Source: CAYVZZ01 sp964456185 (GTDB lineage: Bacteria; Pseudomonadota; Gammaproteobacteria; Pseudomonadales; Alcanivoracaceae). Taken from it: 21,919 nucleotides of DNA. The notes below the pieces were generated by a model that was not told where the DNA came from, searched no databases, and saw only the letters and a program-made list of their open reading frames with translations. How positions within the stretch are numbered: the first letter of the stretch is position 1; each line of letters starts with the position of its first letter. The position numbers were made by a program, and so were the translations under genes. The stretch is from positions 1 through 21,919 of the forward strand of contig CAYVZZ010000033.1 of NCBI GenBank assembly GCA_964456185.1, given 5' to 3'. Shown in pieces: positions 16,125 through 21,919 of the stretch.

Positions 16125-16317
16125 GACGGCCCCCAAGGATGTTGTCGAAAAAGGCGCTACTTTACCGCAAATTCGGCATTGCACCCAAATTGCACTTAAA
16201 TAAGTGGCGCGACAGCCTCTAAGGGGTTGTTTAACGCCGCGCGCATGGCTAAAATGCGCCCTCTGTATTGCAGCTATAGCTGTTGCTGCATCTGTTTGAT
16301 TTATTGGAGGCTCAACT
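16125..16317. other. Divergent intergenic region purE / infC
   Basis: About 193 bases holding the infC promoter (listed separately) and, presumably, the purE promoter. On the purE side a direct repeat of TTGCAC occurs twice about 12 bases apart (roughly 16179-16197), next to CCGCAAATTCGG; no recognisable PurR box is present. The infC leader contains the perfect palindrome CAGCTATAGCTG (16271-16282) and an alternative stem pairing TGCAGC with GCTGCA (about 16270-16290). I see no trace of thrS. Confidence 0.5.
16227..16255 (+). promoter_or_regulatory. Probable sigma70 promoter of the infC operon
   Basis: TTGTTT (16227-16232) and TAAAAT (16250-16255) are separated by exactly 17 bases. The -10 matches consensus at five of six positions and is followed by a GC-rich discriminator (GCGCCC), as is common for stringently controlled translation genes. 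The predicted transcript start near 16262 leaves a leader of about 56 bases before the AUU start of infC. Confidence 0.6.
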
Positions 16318-16866
16318 ATTAAAAAGCGATCATCAGGCAAGGGCGGCAGTAAACGCGCTCGTATTAACGATCAAATCAACGTGCCGGAAGTACGTTTGAT
16401 TGACGTTGATGGCGAACAAATCGGTATTGTTGATATCGACAAAGCAAAAGCCGCAGCAGCCGACAAACAACTGGATTTGGTAGAGATTTCTCCTAATGCC
16501 AAGCCGCCAGTTTGCAAAATCATGGACTATGGTCGTCATCTGTTTGAGTTAAAACAGAAGCAAAAGGAAGCGCGCAAGAAACAGCATCGCATGCAGGTCA
16601 AGGAAATTAAATTCCGGCCTGGCACCGATATTGGCGATTACAATATCAAAGTGCGTAATTTGCGCCGTTTCCTGGAAGCCGGCGACAAAACCAAAGTGAC
16701 CGTGCGTTTCCGCGGTCGTGAAATGGCGCACCAGGATTTGGGGCGCGAGCTGCTACAACGAATCGAAGCTGATCTGGAAGATTTGGGATCAGTGGAGCAA
16801 CGACCCAATATGGAAGGTCGCCAAATGATTATGGTGATTTCTCCCGGGTCGAAAAAGAAAAAGTAA
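16318..16866 (+). CDS. infC: Translation initiation factor IF-3, AUU start codon
   Basis: IF-3 binds the 30S subunit, controls initiator tRNA selection and prevents premature subunit joining. From the ATT at 16318 the protein is 182 residues (E. coli 180). The basic N-terminal tail (KKRSSGKGGSKRARIND) leads into the N domain with VRLIDVDGEQIG; the family signature KIMDYGRHLFELKQK is at 67-81; the C domain (about 88-175) contains VRFRGREMAHQDLG. ATT is preferred because GGAGG (16306-16310) lies seven bases upstream and because AUU is the conserved start of infC in enterobacteria. The first GTG in frame (16381) would remove 21 residues of the conserved tail and has no Shine-Dalgarno. Read-out is autoregulated in E. 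coli through this rare codon; the same is likely here. Confidence 0.96.
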   Translation: MKKRSSGKGGSKRARINDQINVPEVRLIDVDGEQIGIVDIDKAKAAAADKQLDLVEISPNAKPPVCKIMDYGRHLFELKQKQKEARKKQHRMQVKEIKFRPGTDIGDYNIKVRNLRRFLEAGDKTKVTVRFRGREMAHQDLGRELLQRIEADLEDLGSVEQRPNMEGRQMIMVISPGSKKKK

Positions 16867-16888
16867 TCGCAAGATTGCTTTAATTAGC

Positions 16889-16902
16889 GTGCCTTCGGGC
16901 AC
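16889..16902 (+). promoter_or_regulatory. UUCG-capped hairpin between infC and rpmI
   Basis: GTGCC (16889-16893), loop TTCG, GGCAC (16898-16902): a compact stable hairpin 32 bases before the rpmI start. No T run follows, so it is unlikely to terminate. In E. coli this gap carries part of the L20 translational operator; whether this hairpin does the same cannot be told from sequence. Confidence 0.4.
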
Positions 16903-16934
16903 ACTTGGATTAAACCAAACGAGAACCGAGTACC

Positions 16935-17129
16935 ATGCCAAAAATGAAATCAAACCGCGGGGCCGCCAAGCGTTTCAAGAAAACCGCCTCCGGTTACAAG
17001 CGTAAGCAAGCGTTCAAGAACCACATCTTGACGCACAAATCTCCCAAGCGCATTCGCCAGTTGCGCCCGAAAGAGCAAGTGACCGCCGCCGACGAGAAGT
17101 TGGTTAAGCGCATGCTGCCTTATACCTAA
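16935..17129 (+). CDS. rpmI: 50S ribosomal protein L35
   Basis: A 64-residue, strongly basic large-subunit protein of the usual length. The N-terminus MPKMKSNRGAAKRFKKTASG is the conserved L35 start, followed by NHILTHKSPKRIRQLR (29-44) and the C-terminal VKRMLPYT. It lies 68 bases after infC and 46 before rplT, the standard infC-rpmI-rplT order. A GAGAACCGAG stretch upstream gives a modest Shine-Dalgarno. In E. coli its translation is repressed by L20. Confidence 0.98.
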   Translation: MPKMKSNRGAAKRFKKTASGYKRKQAFKNHILTHKSPKRIRQLRPKEQVTAADEKLVKRMLPYT

Positions 17130-17175
17130 GCGACTATTTAATTTACTGATACAAGATTAATTTGGGAGAAGAGCA

Positions 17176-17535
17176 ATGGCTCGTGTAAAACGTGGTGTAC
17201 AGGCGCGTCGCCGTCACAAAAAGATTCTGAAGCAAGCAAAAGGCTATTATGGTGCGCGTAGTCGCGTTTACCGTGTAGCAGTTCAAGCGGTGATTAAAGC
17301 CGGTCAATACGCCTACCGTGACCGTCGTCAACGCAAGCGTCAATTCCGTCGTCTGTGGATTGTGCGTATTAACGCTGCTGCCCGTTTGAATGACTTGTCT
17401 TACAGCCGTTTCATCAATGGCTTGAAAAAAGCCAATATCGAAATCGACCGTAAAGTGTTGGCCGATATTGCCGTACGCGATGCAGCAACCTTTAGTGCTT
17501 TGGCCGAGAAAGCCAAAGCGGGTCTTGCCGCCTGA
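17176..17535 (+). CDS. rplT: 50S ribosomal protein L20
   Basis: Large-subunit assembly protein of 119 residues, the normal size. The basic N-terminal extension starts MARVKRGVQARRRHKKILKQ and continues with AKGYYGARSRVYRVA (21-35) and DRRQRKRQFRRLWI (49-62). The globular C domain (about 60-119) is the RNA-binding part that in E. coli represses rpmI-rplT translation. GGGAGAAGAG immediately upstream is a strong Shine-Dalgarno. A strong hairpin with a T run follows 48 bases after the stop codon. Confidence 0.98.
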   Translation: MARVKRGVQARRRHKKILKQAKGYYGARSRVYRVAVQAVIKAGQYAYRDRRQRKRQFRRLWIVRINAAARLNDLSYSRFINGLKKANIEIDRKVLADIAVRDAATFSALAEKAKAGLAA

Positions 17536-17569
17536 TAAGGGTTTCATTACAGCACATTTCGGCTGCTTG

Positions 17570-17662
17570 ATGACACAACCCGAAAAGGGGGAAGAGTTCG
17601 CGCTCTTCTCCCTTTTTTGTTTCAAGTCGCCGCAACGTTGGAATAACGCATGGAAAACATAG
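17570..17662 (+). CDS. Possible phenylalanine-rich leader peptide of pheST
   Basis: A 30-codon open frame between rplT and pheS, starting at ATG 17570 and ending at TAG 17660-17662, overlapping the pheS start by 13 bases. Residues 10-18 read FALFSLFCF: four Phe in nine codons, encoded by the loop and 3' arm of the terminator at 17583-17618. A ribosome stalled there would open the hairpin, giving a logic like that of the E. coli pheM leader. Against it: no clear Shine-Dalgarno precedes the ATG, and a T-rich terminator arm codes for Phe by itself. In E. coli the leader lies before, not within, the terminator. Confidence 0.25.
   Translation: MTQPEKGEEFALFSLFCFKSPQRWNNAWKT
17583..17618 (+). terminator. 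Strong intrinsic terminator / attenuator between rplT and pheS
   Basis: A 14-base-pair stem, left arm AAAAGGGGGAAGAG (17583-17596) and right arm CTCTTCTCCCTTTT (17603-17616), with one G-U pair and a 6-base loop, ending in six T (17613-17618). It should terminate or attenuate transcripts coming from infC-rpmI-rplT, so pheST depends on read-through, a local promoter, or attenuation control. I see no clear promoter after it in the 31 bases before pheS. Confidence 0.92.
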
Positions 17663-18666
17663 ATACACTGGTAAACGAAGCCTTGCAGGCCGTGGCCGAT
17701 GCCAATGACCTGCGTGCACTGGATCAAGTGCGGGTCACCTACTTGGGTAAAAAAGGGCAAATTAGCCTGTTATTACGCGGGCTGGGTAAGTTGCCAAAAG
17801 AAGAGCGCCCGAAAGCTGGTGCGCTAATCAATGAAGGGCGCAACAAGGTACAGGCCGCTATCGAGGCCAGTAAGCAGCAATTGGCTGACGCGGCCTTGGC
17901 CGAGAAATTGGCCGCCGACAAGTTGGACGTTACCTTGCCGGGGCGTCGTCGCGAAACCGGTGGGCTGCATCCGGTGACACGTACCCGCCGGCGTATTGAA
18001 GACTTCTTCTCGCGTTTGGGTTATGACGTGGCGGAAGGCCCTGAAATCGAAGACGATTACCACAACTTCGAAGCCCTCAATATCCCGCCGCACCATCCGG
18101 CGCGCGCCATGCACGATACCTTTTACTTTGACGATGGGTGTGTGTTGCGCACCCATACTTCGCCGGTGCAGGTGCGGGTAATGGAAGCCAGCAAGCCGCC
18201 GTTCCGCATTATTGCACCGGGGCGTGTGTATCGTTGTGATTCTGATGTCACCCACACCCCCATGTTCCATCAGGTAGAAGGCTTGTTGGTCGATAAGAAT
18301 ATTACCTTTGCGGATTTGCGTGGCACAGTAAGCACTTTCTTGCAGCATTTCTTTGAAGTAGATGACTTGGCGGTGCGTTTCCGTCCCAGCTATTTCCCCT
18401 TTACCGAGCCCAGCGCCGAAGTCGATATCGGCTGCGTGATGTGCCACGGCGATGGCTGCCGTGTATGCGGCCATTCCGGTTGGCTGGAAATCATGGGCTG
18501 CGGCATGGTGCATCCCAATGTACTCAAGCAGGGTGGTATCGATAGCAAGGAATACTCCGGTTTTGCCTTTGGCATGGGCGTCGAGCGCTTGGCCATGTTG
18601 CGTTATGGCGTAAACGACCTGCGGCTGTTCTTCGGCAACGATGCACGTTTCCTCAAGCAGTTTTAA
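17650..18666 (+). CDS. pheS: Phenylalanyl-tRNA synthetase alpha subunit
   Basis: Catalytic subunit of the alpha2-beta2 enzyme that charges tRNA-Phe. The 338-residue chain is slightly longer than in E. coli (327). An N-terminal coiled coil (about 1-90) is followed by the class II catalytic core: motif 2 GRVYRCDSDVTHTPMFHQVE (from residue 190) and motif 3 FGMGVERLAMLRYG (about 306-319). Between them a CxxC-x4-CxxC set (Cys262, 265, 270, 273, in CVMCHGDGCRVC) looks like a small zinc knuckle; many bacterial PheS proteins have it, E. coli lacks it. A TTGGAA stretch lies about seven bases before the ATG. pheT follows after 37 bases. Confidence 0.98.
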   Translation: MENIDTLVNEALQAVADANDLRALDQVRVTYLGKKGQISLLLRGLGKLPKEERPKAGALINEGRNKVQAAIEASKQQLADAALAEKLAADKLDVTLPGRRRETGGLHPVTRTRRRIEDFFSRLGYDVAEGPEIEDDYHNFEALNIPPHHPARAMHDTFYFDDGCVLRTHTSPVQVRVMEASKPPFRIIAPGRVYRCDSDVTHTPMFHQVEGLLVDKNITFADLRGTVSTFLQHFFEVDDLAVRFRPSYFPFTEPSAEVDIGCVMCHGDGCRVCGHSGWLEIMGCGMVHPNVLKQGGIDSKEYSGFAFGMGVERLAMLRYGVNDLRLFFGNDARFLKQF

Positions 18667-18703
18667 TGCCGACGTTTGATAACTAATTCAGGAATGACAA
18701 GTA

Positions 18704-21079
18704 ATGCAAATCAGTGAGAGCTGGCTAAGAGAGTGGGTTTCCCCGTCGTTGAGCAGCGACGAATTGGCTCATCAAATCACCATGGCCGGGTTGGAAGTTG
18801 ACGGCATCGAGGCCGCAGCACCCGCCTTTTCGGGTGTCGTCGTGGCTGAAGTGGTGGCTGTGGCGCCTCATCCCAATGCCGACAAACTGCGTGTTTGCCA
18901 GGTGAGCGATGGCGAAGACACCGTGCAGGTCGTGTGTGGCGCACCCAATGTACGCGAGGGCTTACGCGTGCCCTTTGCCCGTGTGGGTGCCAAACTACCG
19001 GGCGATTTCAAAATCAAGAAGGCCAAGCTGCGTGGCGAAGCCTCCTTTGGCATGTTGTGCGGTGCCTCCGAAATCGGTCTGGAAGACTTGATTGATGGCT
19101 TACTTGAGCTGCCCGCCGATGCGCCGGTGGGTACTGATATTCGCGAGTATTTGTCGTTGGACGACACACTTATTGAGGTGGATCTCACCCCTAATCGTGG
19201 TGACTGCCTGAGCATTCGCGGTGTGGCGCGTGAAGTGGCTGCTCTAAATGATCTGCCATTCAATGAGCCGGCTATTGAAGCCGTGCCCGCCACAATCGAC
19301 GACAGCAAGCAGATTACTCTGACAGCACCAGAAGATTGCGCACGCTATTTAGGCCGTGTGATTCGTCAAGTTGACGTGTCCGCACCTACGCCGTTGTGGA
19401 TGGTGGAAAAATTGCGTCGCGGTGGCGTGCGTAGCGTCGATATTATTGTCGATATCACTAACTATGTGCTGCTCGAATTAGGTCAGCCGTTGCATGCCTT
19501 TGATTTGGCTAAGTTGCAGGGCGATATTCAAGTGCGCCGCGCTACCCAAGTTGAAAAGCTGGAGTTGCTCAATGACCAGCAAATCGAGCTCAATGACGAC
19601 ACCCTGGTGATCGCAGACGAGAAACAAGCTGTTGCGATGGCCGGTGTGATGGGCGGTGCTGCCACTGCCGTCAGCGCCGAAACCCAGGATGTTTTTGTGG
19701 AATGCGCCTGGTTTGCGCCGATTTCATTGGCAGGTAAAGCGCGCGCTTATGGGCTGCACACGGATGCTTCACACCGCTATGAGCGTGGGGTGGATTGGCA
19801 GCTACAAAAAAATGCCATCGAGCGCGTAACCCAACTGATTCTCAAGTTGGCGGGTGGCCAAGCGGGGCCGGTTGTGGAAGCCGTTGATCAAGCGCATCTG
19901 CCTGCTGCGTCAACTGTGGCGTTTGAACCGCAACGAGCCAACCAGCTGTTGGCACTGGAGCTAGATAACGACAGCATCAAGGCTTATCTGCAACGTCTGG
20001 GGTTCACCGTAGAGCAAAACGGCGAAAGCTGGCAGGTTACCGCACCAAGCTGGCGTTTTGATATTAGCTACCCGGAAGATCTCGTTGAAGAAGTGGCGCG
20101 CTTGTATGGCTATGATCGTCTGCCAAGTCGCCTGCCGCAGATTTCGACGGAGCCTCAGCGGGTGTCCGAGACACTGTTGCCGCAGCGTCGTTTGGTCGAT
20201 TTATTGGTTGATCGTGGTTACAACGAATCGATTTGTTACAGTTTTTCCGAGGCCGACCGTCAAACACTAGTCACCCCCGATGTGGTGGGGCCGACACTGA
20301 TTAATCCGATTTCGGCAGATATGGCCACCATGCGCACCAGTCTCTTGCCGGGACTGCTCACCGCAGCGGCTTATAACCTCAACCGCCAGGTGAGCAAACT
20401 GCGCCTGTTCGAAACCGGGTTGCGTTTTATGCCCAGTGACGACGGCCTCCAGCAAGATAAAATGCTGGCGGGTCTGTGCTATGGCGAGGCCGCTTGGCAG
20501 CAATGGGATGGCAAAGGCCGCAACATTGATTTCTACGACGTGAAAGGCGACGTGGAAGCGTTGCTTGCCGCTACCAGCGACGATGCCAGCTATTATTTTA
20601 AGCCGGCAGAACAGGCTGCCTTTCACCCGGGACAAAGTGCTGCCATTTATCGTGGGGAACTTTTGCTGGGTTACGTGGGTCGAATTCACCCGACACTGGC
20701 GAAAAAGTTTGATGTCAGTGCCGACATCTATTTGTTCGAGTTGTGTTTAGATGGCATGGCAACGCAAAAACTGCCACATTTTCAGCCATTATCAGATCAA
20801 CCGGCAGTGCGTCGCGATCTGGCATTTACCCTCGCCGCCGAGGTGCCAGCCGCTACGGTATTGGATGCGATCCGCACCAATGCACCTGACGCATTGCAGT
20901 CGCTGCGCCTGTTTGACGTCTATCAGGGCGAGCATCTGGACGAGGGTATAAAGAGTCTCGCCGTGGGCTTGGTTTTCCAGGATGCAGAGCGCACACTCAC
21001 AGAGGTTGAAATTAACGACTGGATTGATAGGATTGTTCTTGTGTTAAAACAAGAATTTAAGGCACAATTAAGAGAATGA
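18704..21079 (+). CDS. pheT: Phenylalanyl-tRNA synthetase beta subunit
   Basis: The 791-residue partner of PheS (E. coli 795), carrying tRNA recognition and editing. In order: N-terminal short domain (MQISESWLREWVSPSLSSDE), EMAP-type tRNA-binding domain (about 40-150, with VAPHPNADKLRVC), B3/B4 editing domain (about 210-380), B5 domain ending near FDISYPEDLVEEVARLYGYD (about 452-471), the catalytic-like core, and the C-terminal FDX-ACB anticodon-binding domain (about 695-790, starting near PAVRRDLAFTL). No truncation is seen. AGGAA about nine bases upstream is the Shine-Dalgarno. The gene continues the operon from pheS and is followed after 51 bases by ihfA, as in other gammaproteobacteria. 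Confidence 0.98.
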   Translation: MQISESWLREWVSPSLSSDELAHQITMAGLEVDGIEAAAPAFSGVVVAEVVAVAPHPNADKLRVCQVSDGEDTVQVVCGAPNVREGLRVPFARVGAKLPGDFKIKKAKLRGEASFGMLCGASEIGLEDLIDGLLELPADAPVGTDIREYLSLDDTLIEVDLTPNRGDCLSIRGVAREVAALNDLPFNEPAIEAVPATIDDSKQITLTAPEDCARYLGRVIRQVDVSAPTPLWMVEKLRRGGVRSVDIIVDITNYVLLELGQPLHAFDLAKLQGDIQVRRATQVEKLELLNDQQIELNDDTLVIADEKQAVAMAGVMGGAATAVSAETQDVFVECAWFAPISLAGKARAYGLHTDASHRYERGVDWQLQKNAIERVTQLILKLAGGQAGPVVEAVDQAHLPAASTVAFEPQRANQLLALELDNDSIKAYLQRLGFTVEQNGESWQVTAPSWRFDISYPEDLVEEVARLYGYDRLPSRLPQISTEPQRVSETLLPQRRLVDLLVDRGYNESICYSFSEADRQTLVTPDVVGPTLINPISADMATMRTSLLPGLLTAAAYNLNRQVSKLRLFETGLRFMPSDDGLQQDKMLAGLCYGEAAWQQWDGKGRNIDFYDVKGDVEALLAATSDDASYYFKPAEQAAFHPGQSAAIYRGELLLGYVGRIHPTLAKKFDVSADIYLFELCLDGMATQKLPHFQPLSDQPAVRRDLAFTLAAEVPAATVLDAIRTNAPDALQSLRLFDVYQGEHLDEGIKSLAVGLVFQDAERTLTEVEINDWIDRIVLVLKQEFKAQLRE

Positions 21080-21130
21080 TTCCGGCTACTGTACGGAACC
21101 GGTGATACTTCACTAAAATTGAGAGCGTCA

Positions 21131-21430
21131 ATGAGTGCACTAACCAAAGCCGATATGGCCGAATGTTTGTTCGATCAACTGGGCCTCAATAAGCGAGAAG
21201 CCAAGGAGTTGGTCGAAGTTTTCTTCGAAGAAATGCGTTGTGCATTGGAAAGCGGGGACCCAATTAAATTGTCGGGATTTGGCAATTTTGATTTGCGTGA
21301 TAAGCGCGAGCGTCCCGGACGTAACCCGAAGACGGGTGAAGAAATTCCGATTACTGCACGGCGTGTGGTGACATTTCGGCCCGGCCAAAAATTAAAGCAG
21401 CGAGTGGAAGCTTATGCTGGAACCAGGTAA
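21131..21430 (+). CDS. ihfA: Integration host factor alpha subunit
   Basis: DNA-bending nucleoid protein of the HU/IHF family, 99 residues (E. coli 99). It starts MSALTKADMAECLFDQLGL, very close to the known IhfA N-terminus, and contains KLSGFGNFDLRDK and the DNA-binding arm GRNPKTGEEIPITARRVVTF; PKTGEEIP holds the proline that intercalates between base pairs. The alpha rather than beta type is supported by the sequence and by the position after pheT. I use ATG 21131; a TTG four codons upstream (21119) is in frame, but the GAGAG just before the ATG fits a ribosome binding site. The end overlaps the next gene by 17 bases. Confidence 0.97.
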   Translation: MSALTKADMAECLFDQLGLNKREAKELVEVFFEEMRCALESGDPIKLSGFGNFDLRDKRERPGRNPKTGEEIPITARRVVTFRPGQKLKQRVEAYAGTR

Positions 21431-21767
21431 TAACGATCAGTTGCCAGCCATCCCCGGCAAGCGTTACTTCACGATTGGTGAGGTAAGCGATCTGTGCGAT
21501 GTAAAACCGCACGTGCTTCGCTATTGGGAACAAGAGTTTGGACAACTCAAGCCCGTAAAACGCCGTGGCAACCGTCGCTACTACCAGCGCCAAGATGTGC
21601 TGATGATTCGTCAAATCCGTAGCCTGCTGTATGAGCAAGGCTTCACCATTGGTGGCGCGCGTCAGCAACTAGACGGCCACCAAGTAGCCGATCATTCCAG
21701 CCATTATCAGCAGCTTATTCGTCAAATGATTGTCGAAATGGAAGATGTGCTTGAAGTGCTGAAATAA
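21414..21767 (+). CDS. MerR-family transcriptional regulator
   Basis: A 117-residue DNA-binding protein. The MerR winged helix covers about 17-86: YFTIGEVSDLCDVKPHVLRY (18-37) is the first helix-turn-helix, NRRYYQRQDV (53-62) the wing, and QGFTIGGARQQL (75-86) the third helix. A short C-terminal helix (about 95-117) probably dimerises. No sensor domain or metal-binding cysteine pair is present (only Cys28), so the signal is unknown. This small MerR gene directly after ihfA and before tRNA-Pro is conserved in Pseudomonas-like genomes. It begins within the last codons of ihfA, implying translational coupling, and ends before a strong terminator hairpin. Confidence 0.92.
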   Translation: MLEPGNNDQLPAIPGKRYFTIGEVSDLCDVKPHVLRYWEQEFGQLKPVKRRGNRRYYQRQDVLMIRQIRSLLYEQGFTIGGARQQLDGHQVADHSSHYQQLIRQMIVEMEDVLEVLK

Positions 21768-21807
21768 TCAACAGCTGACATCTTTATTGTCATCAAAAGG
21801 TTTCTTA

Positions 21808-21843
21808 ACACGGCGCGATGGGCTATCATTCGCGCCGTTTCCT
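21808..21843 (+). terminator. Terminator hairpin after ihfA-merR, overlapping the tRNA-Pro promoter region
   Basis: A perfect 9-base-pair GC-rich stem, ACGGCGCGA (21810-21818) and TCGCGCCGT (21830-21838), with an 11-base loop, followed by TTTCCTTCC. The T tract is short. The loop contains TATCAT (21824-21829), placed so that it could be the -10 of the tRNA gene with the stem's right arm as a GC-rich discriminator; no good -35 at 16-18 bases is visible (TTAACA at 21805-21810 is only 13 away). Confidence 0.65.
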
Positions 21844-21858
21844 TCCTCAGGAAATATT

Positions 21859-21919
21859 CGGGGCGTAGCGCAGTCTGGTAGCGCACCTGCATGGGGTGCA
21901 GGTGGTCGGAGGTTCAAAT
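21859..21919 (+). tRNA. tRNA-Pro (GGG anticodon), cut by the window end
   Basis: The first 61 bases of a proline tRNA. Acceptor 5' strand CGGGGCG (21859-21865), D arm with GCGC/GCGC stem, anticodon stem CCTGC/GCAGG enclosing loop ATGGGGT with anticodon GGG (21893-21895), then variable loop, T stem GGAGG and T loop TTCAAAT. The T stem 3' strand, acceptor 3' strand and CCA fall beyond the window. It should read the CCC and CCT codons. Confidence 0.97.

Noticed and set aside
16125..16340. 72-codon N-terminal extension of PurE
   Set aside because: The added residues match nothing in the family and would overlap infC and its promoter; the ATG at 16124 gives the normal N-terminus.
16381..16866. 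IF-3 reading frame starting at GTG 16381
   Set aside because: It lacks a Shine-Dalgarno and drops 21 conserved basic residues; the AUU at 16318 with GGAGG upstream fits the family.
17143..17760. Minus-strand frame opposite rplT and the pheS leader (205 codons)
   Set aside because: Runs through rplT, the terminator and pheS; the product has no domain character.
17824..18513. Long minus-strand frame opposite pheS (229 codons)
   Set aside because: Antisense shadow of a highly conserved gene, with no recognisable domain or ribosome binding site.

Overview
The window is ordinary chromosomal DNA of a gammaproteobacterium, roughly 53-55% GC by eye. The best evidence is the right-hand block infC-rpmI-rplT-pheS-pheT-ihfA-merR-tRNA-Pro(GGG), an order I know from Pseudomonas and related gammaproteobacteria. 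The Uup-, PurE/PurK-, YhbQ- and IhfA-like proteins agree with this. I cannot name a genus. I see no insertion sequence, phage, integrase or CRISPR array. Almost all of the window is coding; the largest gap is about 247 bases.

Layout, left to right. (1) 2-3559, plus strand: a tightly packed run of pgi (glucose-6-phosphate isomerase), a TauE/SafE-type membrane transporter, a small GIY-YIG domain protein and an alpha/beta hydrolase. Neighbouring genes overlap or almost touch, so they are probably co-transcribed although unrelated in function. (2) 3560-11352, minus strand: four genes that look like separate units in tandem: an ABC-F ATPase (uup), a class V aminotransferase, a large membrane GGDEF-EAL cyclic-di-GMP protein with a periplasmic solute-binding domain, and a GMC-family FAD oxidoreductase. 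Intrinsic terminators at about 8175-8212 and 5250-5280 separate three of them. (3) 11528-14493, plus strand: a three-gene envelope cassette made of a secreted protein resembling zinc-dependent phospholipase C / P1 nuclease, a secreted parvulin-type prolyl isomerase, and a small membrane-anchored protein with a proline-rich linker and a helical domain. This is the least familiar part of the window. (4) 14496-16124, minus strand: purE-purK of purine biosynthesis. (5) 16227-21919, plus strand: the translation block, with IF3 starting at an AUU codon, L35, L20, a strong hairpin terminator/attenuator, both subunits of phenylalanyl-tRNA synthetase, IHF alpha, a MerR-type regulator and the 5' part of tRNA-Pro.

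How the parts may work together. The infC block is a classical gene-expression operon. A good sigma70-like promoter with a GC-rich discriminator lies upstream, the AUU start implies IF3 autocontrol, and the rplT-pheS hairpin suggests pheST expression is tuned separately from the ribosomal proteins. In the cassette at 11528-14493 the gene order (secreted enzyme, secreted folding catalyst, membrane-anchored helical protein) suggests a dedicated secretion/folding module by analogy with lipase-foldase pairs; this is inference only. thrS, which I expect just before infC in this order, is absent, and the divergent purEK pair sits there instead.
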